A stretch of 64,000 nucleotides of DNA from Dirofilaria immitis (lineage: Eukaryota; Nematoda; Chromadorea; Rhabditida; Onchocercidae). The DNA lies in the NCBI GenBank assembly GCA_024305405.1, contig JAKNDB010000079.1:2284501-2348500 (forward strand), read 5' to 3'. Positions 1 to 13,288 of the stretch are shown in pieces (position 1 is the stretch's first letter; each line of letters starts with the position of its first letter). A program made the translations under genes and the position numbers. The notes below the pieces were generated by a model. That model was given only the letters and a program-made list of their open reading frames with translations. It did no database searches and was not told the DNA's origin.

Positions 1-299
1 TAGTGTTTGGCGTGCACTAATCAGTTTGAAAGACAATGCTAATGGGATAATTCTTTTAGTTTTACTAAATCTTCCATCCAGTCATTGAAAAGCATCATAT
101 ATTTGTTGAGATTTTAAATATTGAAATTATTTAAATTCATTCTTCCTTTTGTTCTACGAACTCTTAAGAAATATAAGCCCCGAAATTGTGATGAAAATAT
201 AGAATTTGTTAATGTGTGTGGTTATTTCTGTAGTCCTTTTCTTATTAGATCATATAAAACAATTAAATACATCAATCATCCAAAACTATTCGCTGTTAG

Positions 300-3200
300 G
301 ATATGGGCGAGGACGAGGAGTAGAACGGGGGCGCAGTGGTTATCGAGGTGCGCGTGGTGGTGGTCGAGGTTCGTATCGAGGTGGATACCAGCATTCATCA
401 TCTCAAGGACAGTTTGGCAGTAATATGGCAAATAATGTTTGGGATAATTCACAAGCATTGAAGATTGACCCTAGTAAGGAATGGACCAATGCAAGCGTAG
501 CTGCTGTTGACGACAGTGCTGAAGATACTGAATGGGTATGATTTATTCGTAGAGATTTTCAGTTTTTCCGAAATTTTTTAAGATTCGAAATTCTGTTACA
601 TTCTTATTTTAACAGTTTCCAGAAGAAATATACTTAATCTTCCAGAAGCAACATGGCACATTGGTATTTTCACGAAGTACAACACCACCAGTCACTACAA
701 CACCTGCAGTGAATACAGTTGCCGGAATGAGCTCAGTAACACCAACTTCCGGAGCAGTATCATTTGCTGCTGTTGCAGCTGCCGGAACTAATAAAGCTAA
801 GGAAAATGTGTTAAAAAGTTCTCTGGATCGATCTGGAACAAGTACATTACCAGCGCTGGGACAATCACAGCTCGAAAATGTAAATTCACTTTATCAAAAG
901 TATGCCATGTTTTTTTTTCGCATTTTAAACATCTCTTAAGCGATTTCATTTATTGTGCATCGATCAAACTAGTTCTTTAGTATAGATAAATTTTGATATT
1001 CATTTGGGAATTTTCAAACACGAAATCAAAATTATTGCAGAGCATACATTTTTCTTTATCGTAGTCGGTAAATAATGTAGGTTATAAATTATTCGATCTT
1101 GCTCATAAGATGAAGTAATCATATTGGGGCATGCATATACGTCAAGTTCGAATACATTGAGTAAAAATAGGCCGGCTGTTAATTAAATGTATTCTTTCTT
1201 TGTTATGTCTATAAATTTCTGCAAACTAAATGGATAGTTGGATGGCTGCTGTTTTTATGCTCAATCACTCTAACAAATAGTGTTTTTTCCTTCATTTGTG
1301 CATTAAGCATTTGATTTTAAATATTCATTTCAGCAGTGGGCTTGTTTCAACAAGTACTCAATTAACAGCCCCTCTGAAGAAATAGATAAAGGATGTGAAA
1401 CTCGAACATCACCCTTAAGTGGGCATGATACATCTGCATCAAGAAATGCTATGGCGGGAGCAACGATGCATGCAGCAGGGGTATCACAACAGTCTCGAAC
1501 GACTGCATCTGTAAACACTGTAACGAATACGTCAGCGGACTGGACCGCACAATTGAAAAATGATCTCGGAATTGGTGGTGCTGCTTCTGCTACGAAATCT
1601 AATGTAAATCAACCAGGTTTGATGTCGAAGTCGTCTCTGCAGAATGCAAAAACAGCTCAAGTTCCACGAGCAACATCTCGACATACCACTCATTCAACTG
1701 TGGAATTTGTGTCCGGAGAAGCAAATGGCCCAACTTTACCTGAATATCAGTTCGGTTTTCATGTCGACTCAGCAACAGGAAGTGATGAGCATGGTGATGA
1801 TGTCTATTGTACATCGGCTAAATCTCGGTCCTTGAATAATCAAGCTGCTAAAGTATATATTTATCTTTTGCTTTTTGCTAAACTTAATTAACCTTTGTGT
1901 ATTCTCCTTAGTATCTGCTTTCAAATATCGGTCATGATTTATTATATATGTGATTTTATGTGTCACTGATCTCACACCAGATGGTGGTTGGGAATTTTCT
2001 CCAGCAGAGTATAATTATAAGATTTGAATCGCTACCATGGTCACATAGTTCTCACTGTTAGAGAAAATGCATGCCTTAGTTATTTAGAAAGCATTTTGCT
2101 AATAATAGTAGGAAGCAATATGTTCTGTATATTGGTATAAAAAAGATTCATTTTATTTTCAAATTATCTCCAAGTATTAGTTTTGTTTCAGGTTGAAATG
2201 AACGCTGATTCGTCATCAGCAATGCTTTCAAATGGCCCAGTGGCTGATTATTCATCATCAATAAATTCACAGCAACCGAAGGTTATGTATTTTGATGTAA
2301 TTCTTACCGAACTATAATATTCGGGCAATATATTTATTAACTTATATTTTAACAATTTTTAATCTACTGAAAAAGTTGCCGCATGTGAAATAAATCATTT
2401 TAAGAGGGAAATAAACTGAAAAAAATTGTGCAATTCATAACGAGAAATACGCAGTTGTAAAGTGAAATTAAGCTGTTCAGTGAGGTCATTTCAGATGTCA
2501 GCCGGTAATAGTAATGTTACTATGCCGCAGTCTTCACCTGCAGTACATCAAGCAAGCACAATGCAGCGTCAGCCAGTTACATCGGGATTGTCATATGCTG
2601 ATACGTCGAGCATGTCATATCCGTCATCTGATAATCGGAATACCGCAAAATTACCACTTTCATTACATCATCAGCAGGTAAGTTACAATTATCATGATGA
2701 AATATAATAGTAGCGGCATACGAATATATAGTGACATTCAAAGGTTGGTTAGAATTTGTTATATTCTTTTGTGCATTGTTCAGAATAGATGCATTTAATG
2801 TTGATTTTTTAAATCTAACATTCAATCCTGATAATTTTGCAGCAAGCACCGCATGCACTTTACACTACAACACAGCTACCGTATGCCAATTATCCATATC
2901 TAAATATGTATAGTCCAATGGCAGGAGTACGACAGGATGAATATGCTGCAGCATTGGTACAGTATCCTTTTGGTTAGTATTTACCAATTATAGATCGCTG
3001 GAATAACATTAGCTATAAATTTTTCCTTTTTAGTAACATTGACATGTAACGGTATTTCATTTCAGGAGTTGGACAATTTGATATGAATTCTTTATCAACA
3101 ATGTTACCTCCAGCAGCAGCAATTGCTTCACAGCAGCAGCAAAATCAACCACCACCTCCAGTTCAATCACAACACCAGCAGCGACCGGATCAGCATCCTA

Positions 3201-4134
3201 ATATTGTTGATCTTTCGAAAGTATGCTGTTATTCAACTCAGAGTTCTTATTTTCTGAGAAAATAATATTAGTATTTTATAGTTTTCAATATCTAAAATTA
3301 CGACTATATTATTCATTTGTGATTTCAGGCTTACTTGGCGACTGCTGCTGCTGCGGCGGCAAACAACACAATGGCAAGTGGAACTGGTTCGGGTATATTA
3401 GGTAATCAACAACAGCGTGATTCAACTGCAGTGAACAGTTCTGCAGTCGCTCCACCGCCAGGTTTCAGTGGCCCACCAGCTGCTGCGTTTACACTTCCTC
3501 AACACAATCATATCAATTCAATATTCCAAGTTTGTGATGTTTTGTTGTTTTATTCTGGAATTAGCTTAGAAGCTTCTCATGATAATATGAAAGCTACTTT
3601 TGAAAGCACAAATTTTCTTGCAAAGATTTTCTGATTGAACGAACAGTTTTTAGAATAGAATATCAATATTCAATATTCCAGGTACCACCAGCTGCTTATC
3701 ATCCACAAATCAATCAGCTGCCGTTCTCGTTTATGTTGCCGAATGTTACAAATGGACAGCATAAACTAAATCATCAAATGTTTGCGCAGCAAAGTGTTGA
3801 AGATTCCCTTTCTGATCAGCGTCTTTCTTCTCAACAGCAGAAGGTTTGAAGAATTTTTTATGGCTAATGGTCGAGATTGATCTTGAACAAAATATCGCTA
3901 TTATTCCCAAACTTTTGATCGTTAATTTTATTTATGTTGTAGGTCTATCAAGGTCATCAACAACTGGATAAGTACAGCAGTTCGACTAACACAAAGGATC
4001 GCCTAGGAGGAGGTGCACAAGCAACCCCTCCGCCCCAAGTGTATCAAACACAAGGATACATGTCGCAGCAGATGCCGTTGCACGGTCATAAGAAAGCATA
4101 TGGTAGTGGACCACAACATTGGAGCGCGTCGTAG
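300..4134 (+). CDS. UBAP2L/Lingerer-like RNA-binding protein, 3' part (5' end outside window)
   Basis: Ten exons read in phase: 300-535, 616-879, 1334-1852, 2192-2281, 2495-2677, 2843-2972, 3066-3220, 3329-3529, 3682-3843 and 3943-4134 (stop). They give about 710 residues. The first exon is an RGG/RG-rich stretch (GYGRGRG, GYRGARGGGRGSYRGG), as follows the UBA domain in UBAP2, UBAP2L and Lingerer. The third exon has VEFVSGEANGPTLPEYQFG, matching the VEMPGSA...LNLQFG box (DUF3697) of the family. Later exons are Q/P/S/T-rich and prion-like, with a tyrosine-rich patch (LPYANYPYLNMYSPMAG), and the protein ends in GSGPQHWSAS. Family members bind RNA and ribosomes and promote stress granules; here that is inference. 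The UBA domain should lie left of base 300. No frameshift is needed. The acceptor at 1334 is the least certain boundary. Confidence 0.82.
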
Positions 4135-4777
4135 ATTGCTTATTGTTCATTGTAAAAGAGGAGGAAAAGTAAAACTGGGAGGATTAACTGTTTCCTATTA
4201 TTATTCTAGTAATTGCTATCATATTCATGCTATATGATTGCATGCATGTGATCTGTATGCGCGTGTATGAGAGTGTGTATGTATATATGTTTCTTGTGTC
4301 AGGAAACATAGTATACTTTGCATTCTTCTCTGAACTGTATCTTACATGTTGCTGAGTTCTTTTTCCCTATTACGTTCAATAGCGTTTGTGAGAAATAATA
4401 TTTTCTCTTTTTTCCCCTTCATATTATTTTTTTCTTCAATTTCTTTTTGATCATTTGCGCATTTCCTGTATTACTATTCTTTTTTTTTTTTGCATGTCGA
4501 TGTCATTTGCACTTTACTTTTATCAGTCGTTTATACATACGTATCCACGTTTTAATTGAATTGAATTTCATTTTTTTTTACTAAACTTCAAATTTTTCTT
4601 TTTTTCTTTCATATGGTAGCATTATGAATATTACACATCGATTAGGAATTTCATTTCAATATCTACTCGGGTTTTTTTATTTGAAAAAGGAAAAAAAAGG
4701 GAGACGAGAACAGTATATGACAAACCAAAGTTACAAAATTATCATTTTTTTTTAAATTGATTTTGTTACTATACTGG

Positions 4778-4783
4778 AATAAA
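4778..4783 (+). terminator. Polyadenylation signal AATAAA of the UBAP2L-like gene
   Basis: An AATAAA hexamer lies about 640 nt after the stop codon at 4134. The stretch between is T-rich, non-coding and consistent with a 3' UTR. No nearer canonical hexamer was noticed. Confidence 0.5.
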
Positions 4784-4799
4784 GCATTCTACACACTCG

Positions 4800-5582
4800 A
4801 CAGCATTAATGTTTGCTTGTTTTCTTCCTCTTTTTCCCTCTTTTGGGAATAGTTTACATTGCTGCAGATGCTTATGTTTCAACGACAGAATGCTCATTTG
4901 AATTTACTCTTATAATGTTAGAAAATTTCTTCTGTTACAATGGACTTGTTTATTTCTAAATTCTTAACAAACAAAAGTCAACTTGTGTATTTTCAAAAGA
5001 GGTACATCCAATAGGATATAAGGTTATAGAAGTATTTTTAACGTTATGCGTACCTGTGCGTTGTTCCATGAAGTTTAATTATAAAGTTTTCCTGTAAGCC
5101 AGACATTCAGGCTTAGAGGGGTGCAATCATTTCGTGTCTTGAAGACATTGTCAAGCGGACGTGGATAGTCTCTGTTGATGTATGATATAGGTTGGAGATT
5201 TTCTGCCATTTATGATATGCTAACTGTTCTAAAGTAATTTCGACAATTAGTCAAATTATGGAAGGAATTGATTTCCTGCCTTTCGATTGGTCGAAATGAG
5301 TTAACCGGCTTTAAATACAAATAACGATTAGCGAATTTCGTTGGTTTAATTTGAGGTGAAAAATAAACCTTTATGAATTCCCTAATTATTACGATGCAAA
5401 CATTCCGCGATGAAAGTCTCGGAATTTTGGCGGAAATATGAATTCTTATTGCTTGGAAGCTCGCATCGATCGTCTGCTTGTCGCTATTTCGACCATTTCG
5501 TTTTATCCAACATTGTTTTGTCTAGGGTTTGACGATCGTTTTCAGAGTTTCAGATTCTTTCGGAAGCGTTTTTTTTTTCGGA
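4800..5582. other. Intergenic region between the UBAP2L-like and XPNPEP3-like genes
   Basis: About 780 nt without a recognisable exon or RNA gene. The last part should hold the promoter and 5' UTR of the downstream peptidase gene. I see no TATA box or trans-splice acceptor convincing enough to call. Confidence 0.5.
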
Positions 5583-7855
5583 ATGATGGGAGAATTGTGT
5601 CGATATCTTCGGAGGATATCTTCGTTTTCATCAATGGCTACCGCAGCAGCAATGAAACAAGCAATCAGTGCTGCTGAATATACGCAACGTCGTTCGAATC
5701 TAGTGACGAAATTACGACATGCGATGTCAGAAATTAAAACAAATCTCTGGTTGTAGTGCTACGGTCGGCTGTACGCCATTTTTATGCTCCGGATGTACCG
5801 TATCCATTCCATCAGTGTTCGTATTTCCGATACTTTACCGGTTTAAATCAACCAGATACTGTGCTAATCATAGTAGCGGGATCAGAGAAGAAACCGAGAT
5901 CGATTTTGTACATCGAAGGTATCATTTTTTTATGATTCTTTCATCTCAGTTATCGCCTGATTACTTGTTCAGAGCTGTCTAATGCTAATCAGCAGATAAA
6001 TATAATATTCCATCTTGTTGTATTTGAGATATTTTTAATATTTATATGTTATGCTATATTTTTTTCCAGAACGTTCTGAAAAACAAGAATTATGGGAAGG
6101 TCCGGGGTTGAGTGCTAACGAAATTGCAAGTATTAGTGGTTTAGATGAAATCAAAAAACGAAATCAGCTACTCCCTGATTTACAAAGGCTAATTTTTAAT
6201 ACAGTCGGTTGCACTGTTTCGTATGACACCACAACACTTCATACAGTAAAGGATGGTCTTTCTGAGGTAAATTAAATTTTTTAAAGATTGGAAAAAGAAG
6301 TTTTTATCTCTTTTCTTAATATATACTTATGCTGGAATTCATAGTTAATTTATTGAAATTTGAAGCATCATTCTGATATTCATGTCTTCTAGTGATAGCT
6401 TTAAGTTAAACTTTTTGTCTTTTCCAGCTCCACTGATCATTAATTTCCTGAATCAGCTTCTAATGATACTCTCGAATTATTTCAAATAATTCGCTTGTTA
6501 ATGGAGTTAAAAAAAGAACTCAGAAGATAATTTAAAAATTTGGATTAAGAATTGGAAATTTTAACATGACATTTATTTTGTTATCATGGTTAGAATGGAA
6601 CATTTTTCATCTGTATCATTAATAATTGATTAATAGATAAATAAAGAATTGAAGATGTTGTCGACATGTAACACGTTTGTGCCAGTACGTGAACATATTG
6701 ATGCCTTACGATGGATTAAATCATCAGCCGAACAAGATCTAATGAGACGAACCTGTTCTATTGGAGCAGAATCTATGAATGCAGTAATAGGAAGAAGTCG
6801 AGGAGCTAATAATGAAAATGAAATTGTCGGACAGTTAGAGCTAGAAGTACGACGTCGTGGCGCTGCATGTCTTGCCTATCCACCAGTAGTAGCTGCTGGC
6901 AATCGCGCCAACATTATACATTATCTAGATGCAAATAAGGTTTATTTTTTGTTCTTTTCTAATGCAATGAAGTTCAGCTTTTTTTTCTTATTTAATATTT
7001 AAATTTCAGGCTATCAATAAGAGTGATACAATGCTAATAGATGCTGGCTGTGATTACGAGGGTTATTCAAGTGATATAACACGTGTGTTCCCAGTTTCCG
7101 GTCATTTTAGTGCTCCGCAAAGAGCTATCTATGATGCACTGAATGACGTGCAATCTCGGCTCTTAGATTATCTTAGGCAAACTGAATCGCTGAGACTAAA
7201 CGACGTATACTTAGCAATGATCGAATATATTGCGAAAAATTTTTTTGAAATAGGAATATTTTCGAGCAATATGGGTGAGGAGGAATTGCTTTATGTAAGT
7301 TTGCTCCTTTCGGATATAATTAACAAATGAAACAAATTGAAGTCATCTTGGCTTTATACTAATGAATTTCTGAAGTTTTTCGTTTCAGGAAGCGGATAAA
7401 CTTTGTCCTCACCATGTGAGTCATTATCTCGGAATGGATGTACATGATACTGCTTCCGTGGCTCGCAATATTCTGTTGAAAGCGGGAGTCACATTCACTG
7501 TAGAACCAGGTAAACTTATTGTAGATTTTAGTGTAGGGTAAAGTAACTATGTTCTTGAGAGCATTGAATCAGAATCAATGAATAAAGACTGATTGAATAA
7601 ATGCCGGTTTTATTTCTCCTATGTTTTTTAGGTATTTACATTCGACACGACAATGAAAAAGTAAGAAAGGAGTTCCGTGGTATCGGCATGCGCATCGAAG
7701 ATGATATTTTGCTTGGATCAAATGGTCTGGTGGAAGTACTTACCAAAGATGCTGTTAGAGATCCAGAAAGTATTGAACTATTGATGATGACTGAATGTGT
7801 GAAACAAAGTAATGATGATCTTCGCATGTTACAAAATCTCCCTCAATCAGCATGA
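5583..7855 (+). CDS. XPNPEP3: Xaa-Pro aminopeptidase 3 (mitochondrial M24B metallopeptidase)
   Basis: Exons 5583-5918, 6070-6266, 6637-6939, 7010-7294, 7389-7509 and 7632-7855 give about 488 residues (human about 507). The enzyme removes an N-terminal residue before proline, mainly in mitochondria. The N-terminus (MMGELCRYLRRISS...) is basic and free of acidic clusters except one Glu, so it fits a targeting presequence. The ISAAEYTQRRSNL motif opens the N-terminal domain. The pita-bread site is complete: metal ligands Asp290 and Asp301 (LIDAGCDYEGYSSDITR), His386 (HHVSHYLGMDVHD), Glu413 (TVEPGIYI) and Glu437 (RIEDD). One base is missing in the A run at 5736-5739; without it the frame stops at LWL, with it reading continues as NKSLVVVLRSAV into the conserved VPYPFHQ block. 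The start could also be the ATG at 5529, which adds 18 residues. Confidence 0.9.
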
Positions 7856-8299
7856 AATGCTTGATTTCAAAAATGTATTTTTGAAATGAATAACTTGAAT
7901 GACTGAAGATGAGGGTTACTATTTTTTTAATTTCACATCTTCGGATTACTTTTTATTCTTATTATGACGCATAACCTCGTTTTGAAAAATTTATTGTTGA
8001 TGCTAGTTGCTACTAATCATTTGATTAAAATATATATAAATTTGCTTCATTGAAATTGAAACTATTAGATGCATACTATTTCAAGTAGAAACAAATTGAG
8101 CATCAGAACAAATTATTAATGCAAAAGAGGTCTCAAGAACAGCAAATTCGGTTAAATTATCTTAACTAAAAGCTGAAATTACAGGATAGGATCTATTAAA
8201 AATTTCATTTGCATAAAGTTTTGATAAAACAAATGTTTGGCATGGCTCATGTGAAATATGACTATGAAGTATATGGTAAAATTTGTAATCATATTCAAA
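7856..8299. other. Convergent 3' intergenic region
   Basis: The XPNPEP3-like (+) and Neto-like (-) genes end tail to tail with only 444 nt between their stop codons. This space must hold both 3' UTRs and poly(A) sites. It is AT-rich. I did not identify canonical AATAAA signals for either gene with confidence. Confidence 0.5.
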
Positions 8300-11200
8300 T
8301 TACAATAAAGCCGACTGGAATGTATTTACTTCGGAAAGAGCTATATGATTTTGTTGTTGTTTCCGTTGTTTTTTCTGATGGTGATAATGATGACAGTGAC
8401 TTTGATAACGTGTAGGATGAAGATAGTGAAGATGATGAATATCCAACGAACGATCAAGATTCATTAAGGAACATCTTGTTGGTTCCCAGATGACGGGATT
8501 TTTCCCATTACTATCCGCCAATGAAGTTGATGCTACTGTCGTGGTTTCAGGCTGTTTACGTTTCCGTTCTTCGATACGTCGTTTAATTCTTCGTTGCCAC
8601 ATAATCATCGGTATGATGAATAATATTAGGAGGAAGGTTATTGAGCATGCTGATATGATAATATGTTGAGAATAGCCTAAAAATCGATATATACATGAAG
8701 TGAAAGATGTAGGAAGATATGAGATTATTCGTATCAATTATTCTATCTCCTAGCATAGAATGGGAGTACTGTAACTTTAGATAAAACATTGTCATCTCTC
8801 TCGTTTCTCGGAAAGATGCAAGTTTAGGCACTGTTTTAAAAGATCGTTTACAACTTATTTATATTCGTTATAGAATTTTAAACTAAGGTAATAATATTTT
8901 TCTAGAAAGCAAAACTTACATGATCATCTCTTATCACTTATATCAGCTATTTGAGACTTATTCTTAAGTAATTTAATTTCAACTACATGATATATATATA
9001 ATTAGTAATAGAAACAAAAATAATGAAAACTTCAAGAAAATTTATCAACAACATTTATTATACCTGAAGCTACGCCAAAGTTTGTTAGAATCTAAATGTT
9101 AAGAAAATAAAAACACAATTTACAATTTTGTTCATCTGTATAATCATTCTCGGCACAATTATAAATACCATTACAGATGAGTGATTTATCGATACATAAT
9201 TGAGTTCGACTTGCACAAACACTTTGTCCATCATCGATGCATAATTCGCCACCTTTGCAAGCAAAACCCTATAATTTATTTTATTATTGTTTCCATAGAT
9301 GTTATTAATTATAGAAGCATTTAAGCTTCTTACTTATCAAATGATTTCAGCAATTTGAACTTATAATCTTTGAATAAACTTATGATAAAAGATAAGTACT
9401 TAATTAATGAGGAAGAAGACTACTAATTCATGGTACCTATTTGAATGTATCATATGAGATGAAATAAATTTTAAATTTGAATGCATTCATTAATGATAAA
9501 AATGAACTATGTATTACTCATTTGTCTAAAAGTTATTTATATATATTAGAAAGTCTGATTAAGAGATTAAAATTTAAAATGAAAATTGCCACTTAATAAA
9601 ATATTTTAACTAAATATTTCTTTTTCAAAATTATTTTGGCTAATAATTCAATTCTACCTCAAATGTAAAATATAAGTATAGATTGATCACTCAATATTTG
9701 ATAAAAATTCCACTTATTAAAATATTCCATCTATTCTATTATCTCATTCATAGTGCTTTTAAATTAGAAATACCTGTTTTCCCAAGATAAAATCTTTATT
9801 ATCGTATTTTTTAAGTTTGATTAAAACGGTGAAAAATTGAATGTAACCTAGCAGGTATTCATATAATTCGATCAGATGTTAATGAGTTTTAAAATTTTAA
9901 AAGAGGAGAACTTAATTTGTATTTTTAAAGAATATTTTCTTTTTTATATTTTAAAAATAAAAAAATTTTTTTTAATTACCGGACAAACATTTCCTTCTGG
10001 TAAAATACTCTCAACTTCAGTCCATATTAAACGAAAACCAATCGGTTTACTCTGTTTTTCATATTTTACTAACAATGATCTGCTTGGATGATCTGTTGTT
10101 ACAAATCTAAAAATGCTAATTTCTTATCATCAATCATTATTTTAAATTTTTAGCATAATTTAAATTTAAATTTATTATTTATTATTATTTTAAAAATAAA
10201 ATTAAAAAGTAACAATAAGTGCTAATATTTTTTCTGCAATTCAAATTTAATCGATAATTGAAATATTTCATAAACAAATACTAATAATTTGTAGGTTAAA
10301 AATTGAAAAGAATTTATATAAGTACCGAACGATAAGACGATTTCCTGTAGACATATATGACTTCATACCTTCCTCGGTATAATAAAGTTGACTGCCACAG
10401 AATTTCACCTGACTTGCATCATTCTTTTTCACTACAGCCGTTGTTGAATCATGACGATAACCATCTATTATATAGACTGATGCCTTATCACATTCTGCTA
10501 CAAATTATGTATGTATATTTATCATTTAATTACGCTGATACCTTGTCACATTCTGATATAAATTATATGTATTTGTCATAATCATAATCAATTAATGATA
10601 AAATTTTGATAGAATAATTTATCAACAATTAAATCATTTTAATAAAAATATTAATTAGATATTTTTATAATTAAAAAAATAATACTAACCCATTGTTGGT
10701 GATAATTCGAGATATTGTACACGTATATAAATTTTTTTACCAGGATCAACACGTAATAACCAATTACATGTAACATTTTTGGATAAAATGATGGATAACC
10801 AGGACTACGTATTTCACCATTATGTGCTTTTATATCACTATGACCACCGCAATATCTTAGATACCTTAGATCATCATCGAAATAACTACTAGCTGGTTCA
10901 AATATTGATTCTATAAATTGAAAATATATTAAAGTAGAAAATTAATTTAATTTAAATTTATAAATATTAAATTTTATTTTCTCTTTTATCATTTCTCTCA
11001 TTTTTCTTCACTCTTTTTAAATCTATTTTTTTTTCAATAAAATTTAATAAATTATTAAGAAAAGTTACTGTCAACATTAATAATAATAATAATAATATAA
11101 AAATATGATATAGATATAATCAAATGATAAGATAAAACATTATTTCAATGAAATGATAAGATAAACATTATTCAATGATTATTGTTTAGCAATAATTATC

Positions 11201-12811
11201 ATATCTTGTTTGATAATTTCGAAAGAAAAATTACATAATTTTTTAATTATGAAGATGATGAAATATTTAGAAATGGATGAAATAAAATGATTAAAATGAA
11301 AGAAATGAAATTTTAGAAAAGATTTTAATTCCTAACTTATAATTCTTTTTGAATTTAGCATAAATTAGCAATTAAGAAATATTCTCGAATGTTTTTATCA
11401 TTCATTAAACTTGTTATCTATCTCTTATATCTCTACACTTTGATAGGCATAGATAGTAATTATTAGAAATATAAGTATTATCATAAAATGCGTTATTGAA
11501 TTTTATAAAATGAAATTTAAACTCTTTAAAAGCTGAATATTACTAATAATAATATCCGCCTAATATTTGCAAAAATCTAAGTATTGATCAATTTTTGTTG
11601 CTATCATCACTTATCATAATTTTTGATTAGAATATCGGCATTGAATGATTAGATGAATTCAGACTGTTCATTTATATATTTGGTAGTAAAAATTCGTAAA
11701 ATTTAAAAAATTTGATAATGTATATTTTTTTGTGATTATATTGATTCTAAGAATTATCACTTTTATCAAACGTAGAAATAAATGTGATAAGTAGTAATTG
11801 CTTGCAACAAAGAAATATTGTCAATATTTCAAATTAATATGAGGAAAGTTAGAAATTTAAAATCTTTTCAAAAATTTTTATCAAAAAAAATGATAAGATA
11901 TGGTTCATTCAGTTGAACTCTCGAAATTTCATTTAAAAATATGATGCATCATAAAGATTGTATATATAATTAAGTAAGCAATATATGAAGATGATATATT
12001 CATGACCTTTAACCCCTCATTTGATTTTTTTTCTCTTTCTCTCTCTCATTTTTAATCATATTTTTGAACTTTTTTTTACTTGCCATTTTGCTTCTTTTAA
12101 ATTTTTATCAAATAATTTCAAACTTTTATAATTGAAATAATTAGAAAAAAATTAATCTCTGATTTGTGATAATTTTAGTAAACAAAAAAGAAAAAGCTAA
12201 AAAAATTCAAGAAAATAAATAATATTTATTTTTTTACAAATGTAAAAAAATTAATAATATCAAAATTGAATAATATGATAACTGATAAGTGAATTTATTA
12301 TCAAAAAAAAAAAACCTTCAGTTAAAAATTGATAACGTAGTCGAAAACCTGAATATTCGTTGGTATGTGAAGAATGAAAACGAATATAAACTAAATTTTG
12401 CATGGTATGTAATGGTTCTGGAAGTTGATTACCACAAAATCGTTCACTAACATGCTCACGTCCTTGATAATCCACTACAATTATGATTAAATAATCATTA
12501 AGGCATTGATTAGAGCGTAATGTACGATCTTCCAGATGGAAATGAGTAAATGTTAGATGGATTACCAAATTTGCAGAGGCAGTTATATTATATAGGCAGT
12601 CCTGATTAGGCGGATAGTTGAATGGATAATTAGGAGATGTCAAATAACCTCCTGATACTTCCTTCCCATGAATCTTTTGTACTTTACATAGTTGGTGACG
12701 TTGTTTTTGCCGTTGATATTGTTGTTGTTGTTGTTGTTGTTGCTGTTGTTGTTCTTCTGTTGACTTTATAAGACCTATCATAAAAGCCAATAACAGGGAA
12801 GCAACATTCAT
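8300..12811 (-). CDS. Neto/SOL-2-like CUB-CUB-LDLa transmembrane protein
   Basis: Six exons on the minus strand: 12811-12316, 10910-10690, 10497-10326, 10106-9980, 9268-9124 and 8676-8300, about 512 residues. Order: signal peptide (MNVASLLLAFMIGLI), a run of 11 Gln, CUB1 (about 42-160, with SPNYPFNYPPNQDC), CUB2 (about 186-335, with YCGGHS and SPGYPSFYP), a cysteine-rich LDL-receptor class A domain (about 340-388), one membrane helix (HIIISACSITFLLILFIIPM) and a basic, His-rich tail. This order is that of vertebrate Neto and C. elegans SOL-2, auxiliary subunits of ionotropic glutamate receptors; that role is inferred. The last LDLa cysteine is split by the final intron (T|GC), which supports that join. 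CUB2 needs one extra base in the T5 run at 10776-10780 to read VTCNWLLRVDPGKKIYIRV and to restore splice phase. Confidence 0.82.
12721..12753 (-). repeat. CAA/CAG repeat coding for polyglutamine in the Neto-like protein
   Basis: Eleven codons for Gln in a row, ten CAA and one CAG when read on the minus strand, directly behind the signal peptide. It is a coding microsatellite and probably varies in length between individuals. Further Gln residues follow (YQRQKQRHQ). Confidence 0.85.
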
Positions 12812-13288
12812 TCATTTATCTGTCCAACCCAACTGAATTATTTATTTATTTAGCAAACTATTTGCTGTTTAGTCAAATTGTCTTTTCAAGTTTTAAAGTT
12901 TATTTATTATTGCTGTAAATATCAGCGAATAATAATTTAACAATACATTTTCAACAATAACAGTAAATTTTGATACAACTATTAACATAGAAAATAAACA
13001 GAATAGGAGAACGATCGATAGCTTCAGTACGTCCTAATAAGCAATTACAGGTGGACAATGTTTTTTTATGAAAAATACAAAACTTCCAGAACAATATAAT
13101 AATTTCCAGAAACAGTAGTAACAGCTTTCATATTTTCAAGAATTAGTAAAAGATTTGAATATTTTTTCAGTATTCAAAAATTAATGCCATTTTATTTTTC
13201 GCCGTATAAAAACAGTTCAAATAATTTGCTAAAAATATTTCAGAAGAGGGCTAACAAATTATCTAGCAAAGACCAATAACAATAGTTA
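12812..13288. other. Short gap between UTP4 and the Neto-like gene, with UTP4 poly(A) signal at 13191-13196
   Basis: The two minus-strand genes are 477 nt apart. The minus strand has AATAAA at 13196-13191, 93 nt after the UTP4 stop. It also has an acceptor-like ATTCAG about 20 nt before the Neto-like ATG, a possible trans-splice site. The spacing would permit an operon but does not prove one. Confidence 0.45.

Noticed and set aside
1..299. Possible further UBAP2L-like exon at the left edge
   Set aside because: One frame is open at 2-90, but it shows no UBA-domain motif and no donor in phase with the exon at 300.
9064..9089. Possible microexon between the LDLa and membrane exons of the Neto-like gene
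   Set aside because: It has AG and GT borders, but using it would remove the last LDLa cysteine and break the frame of the membrane exon. Direct joining of 9124 to 8676 restores that Cys (T|GC).
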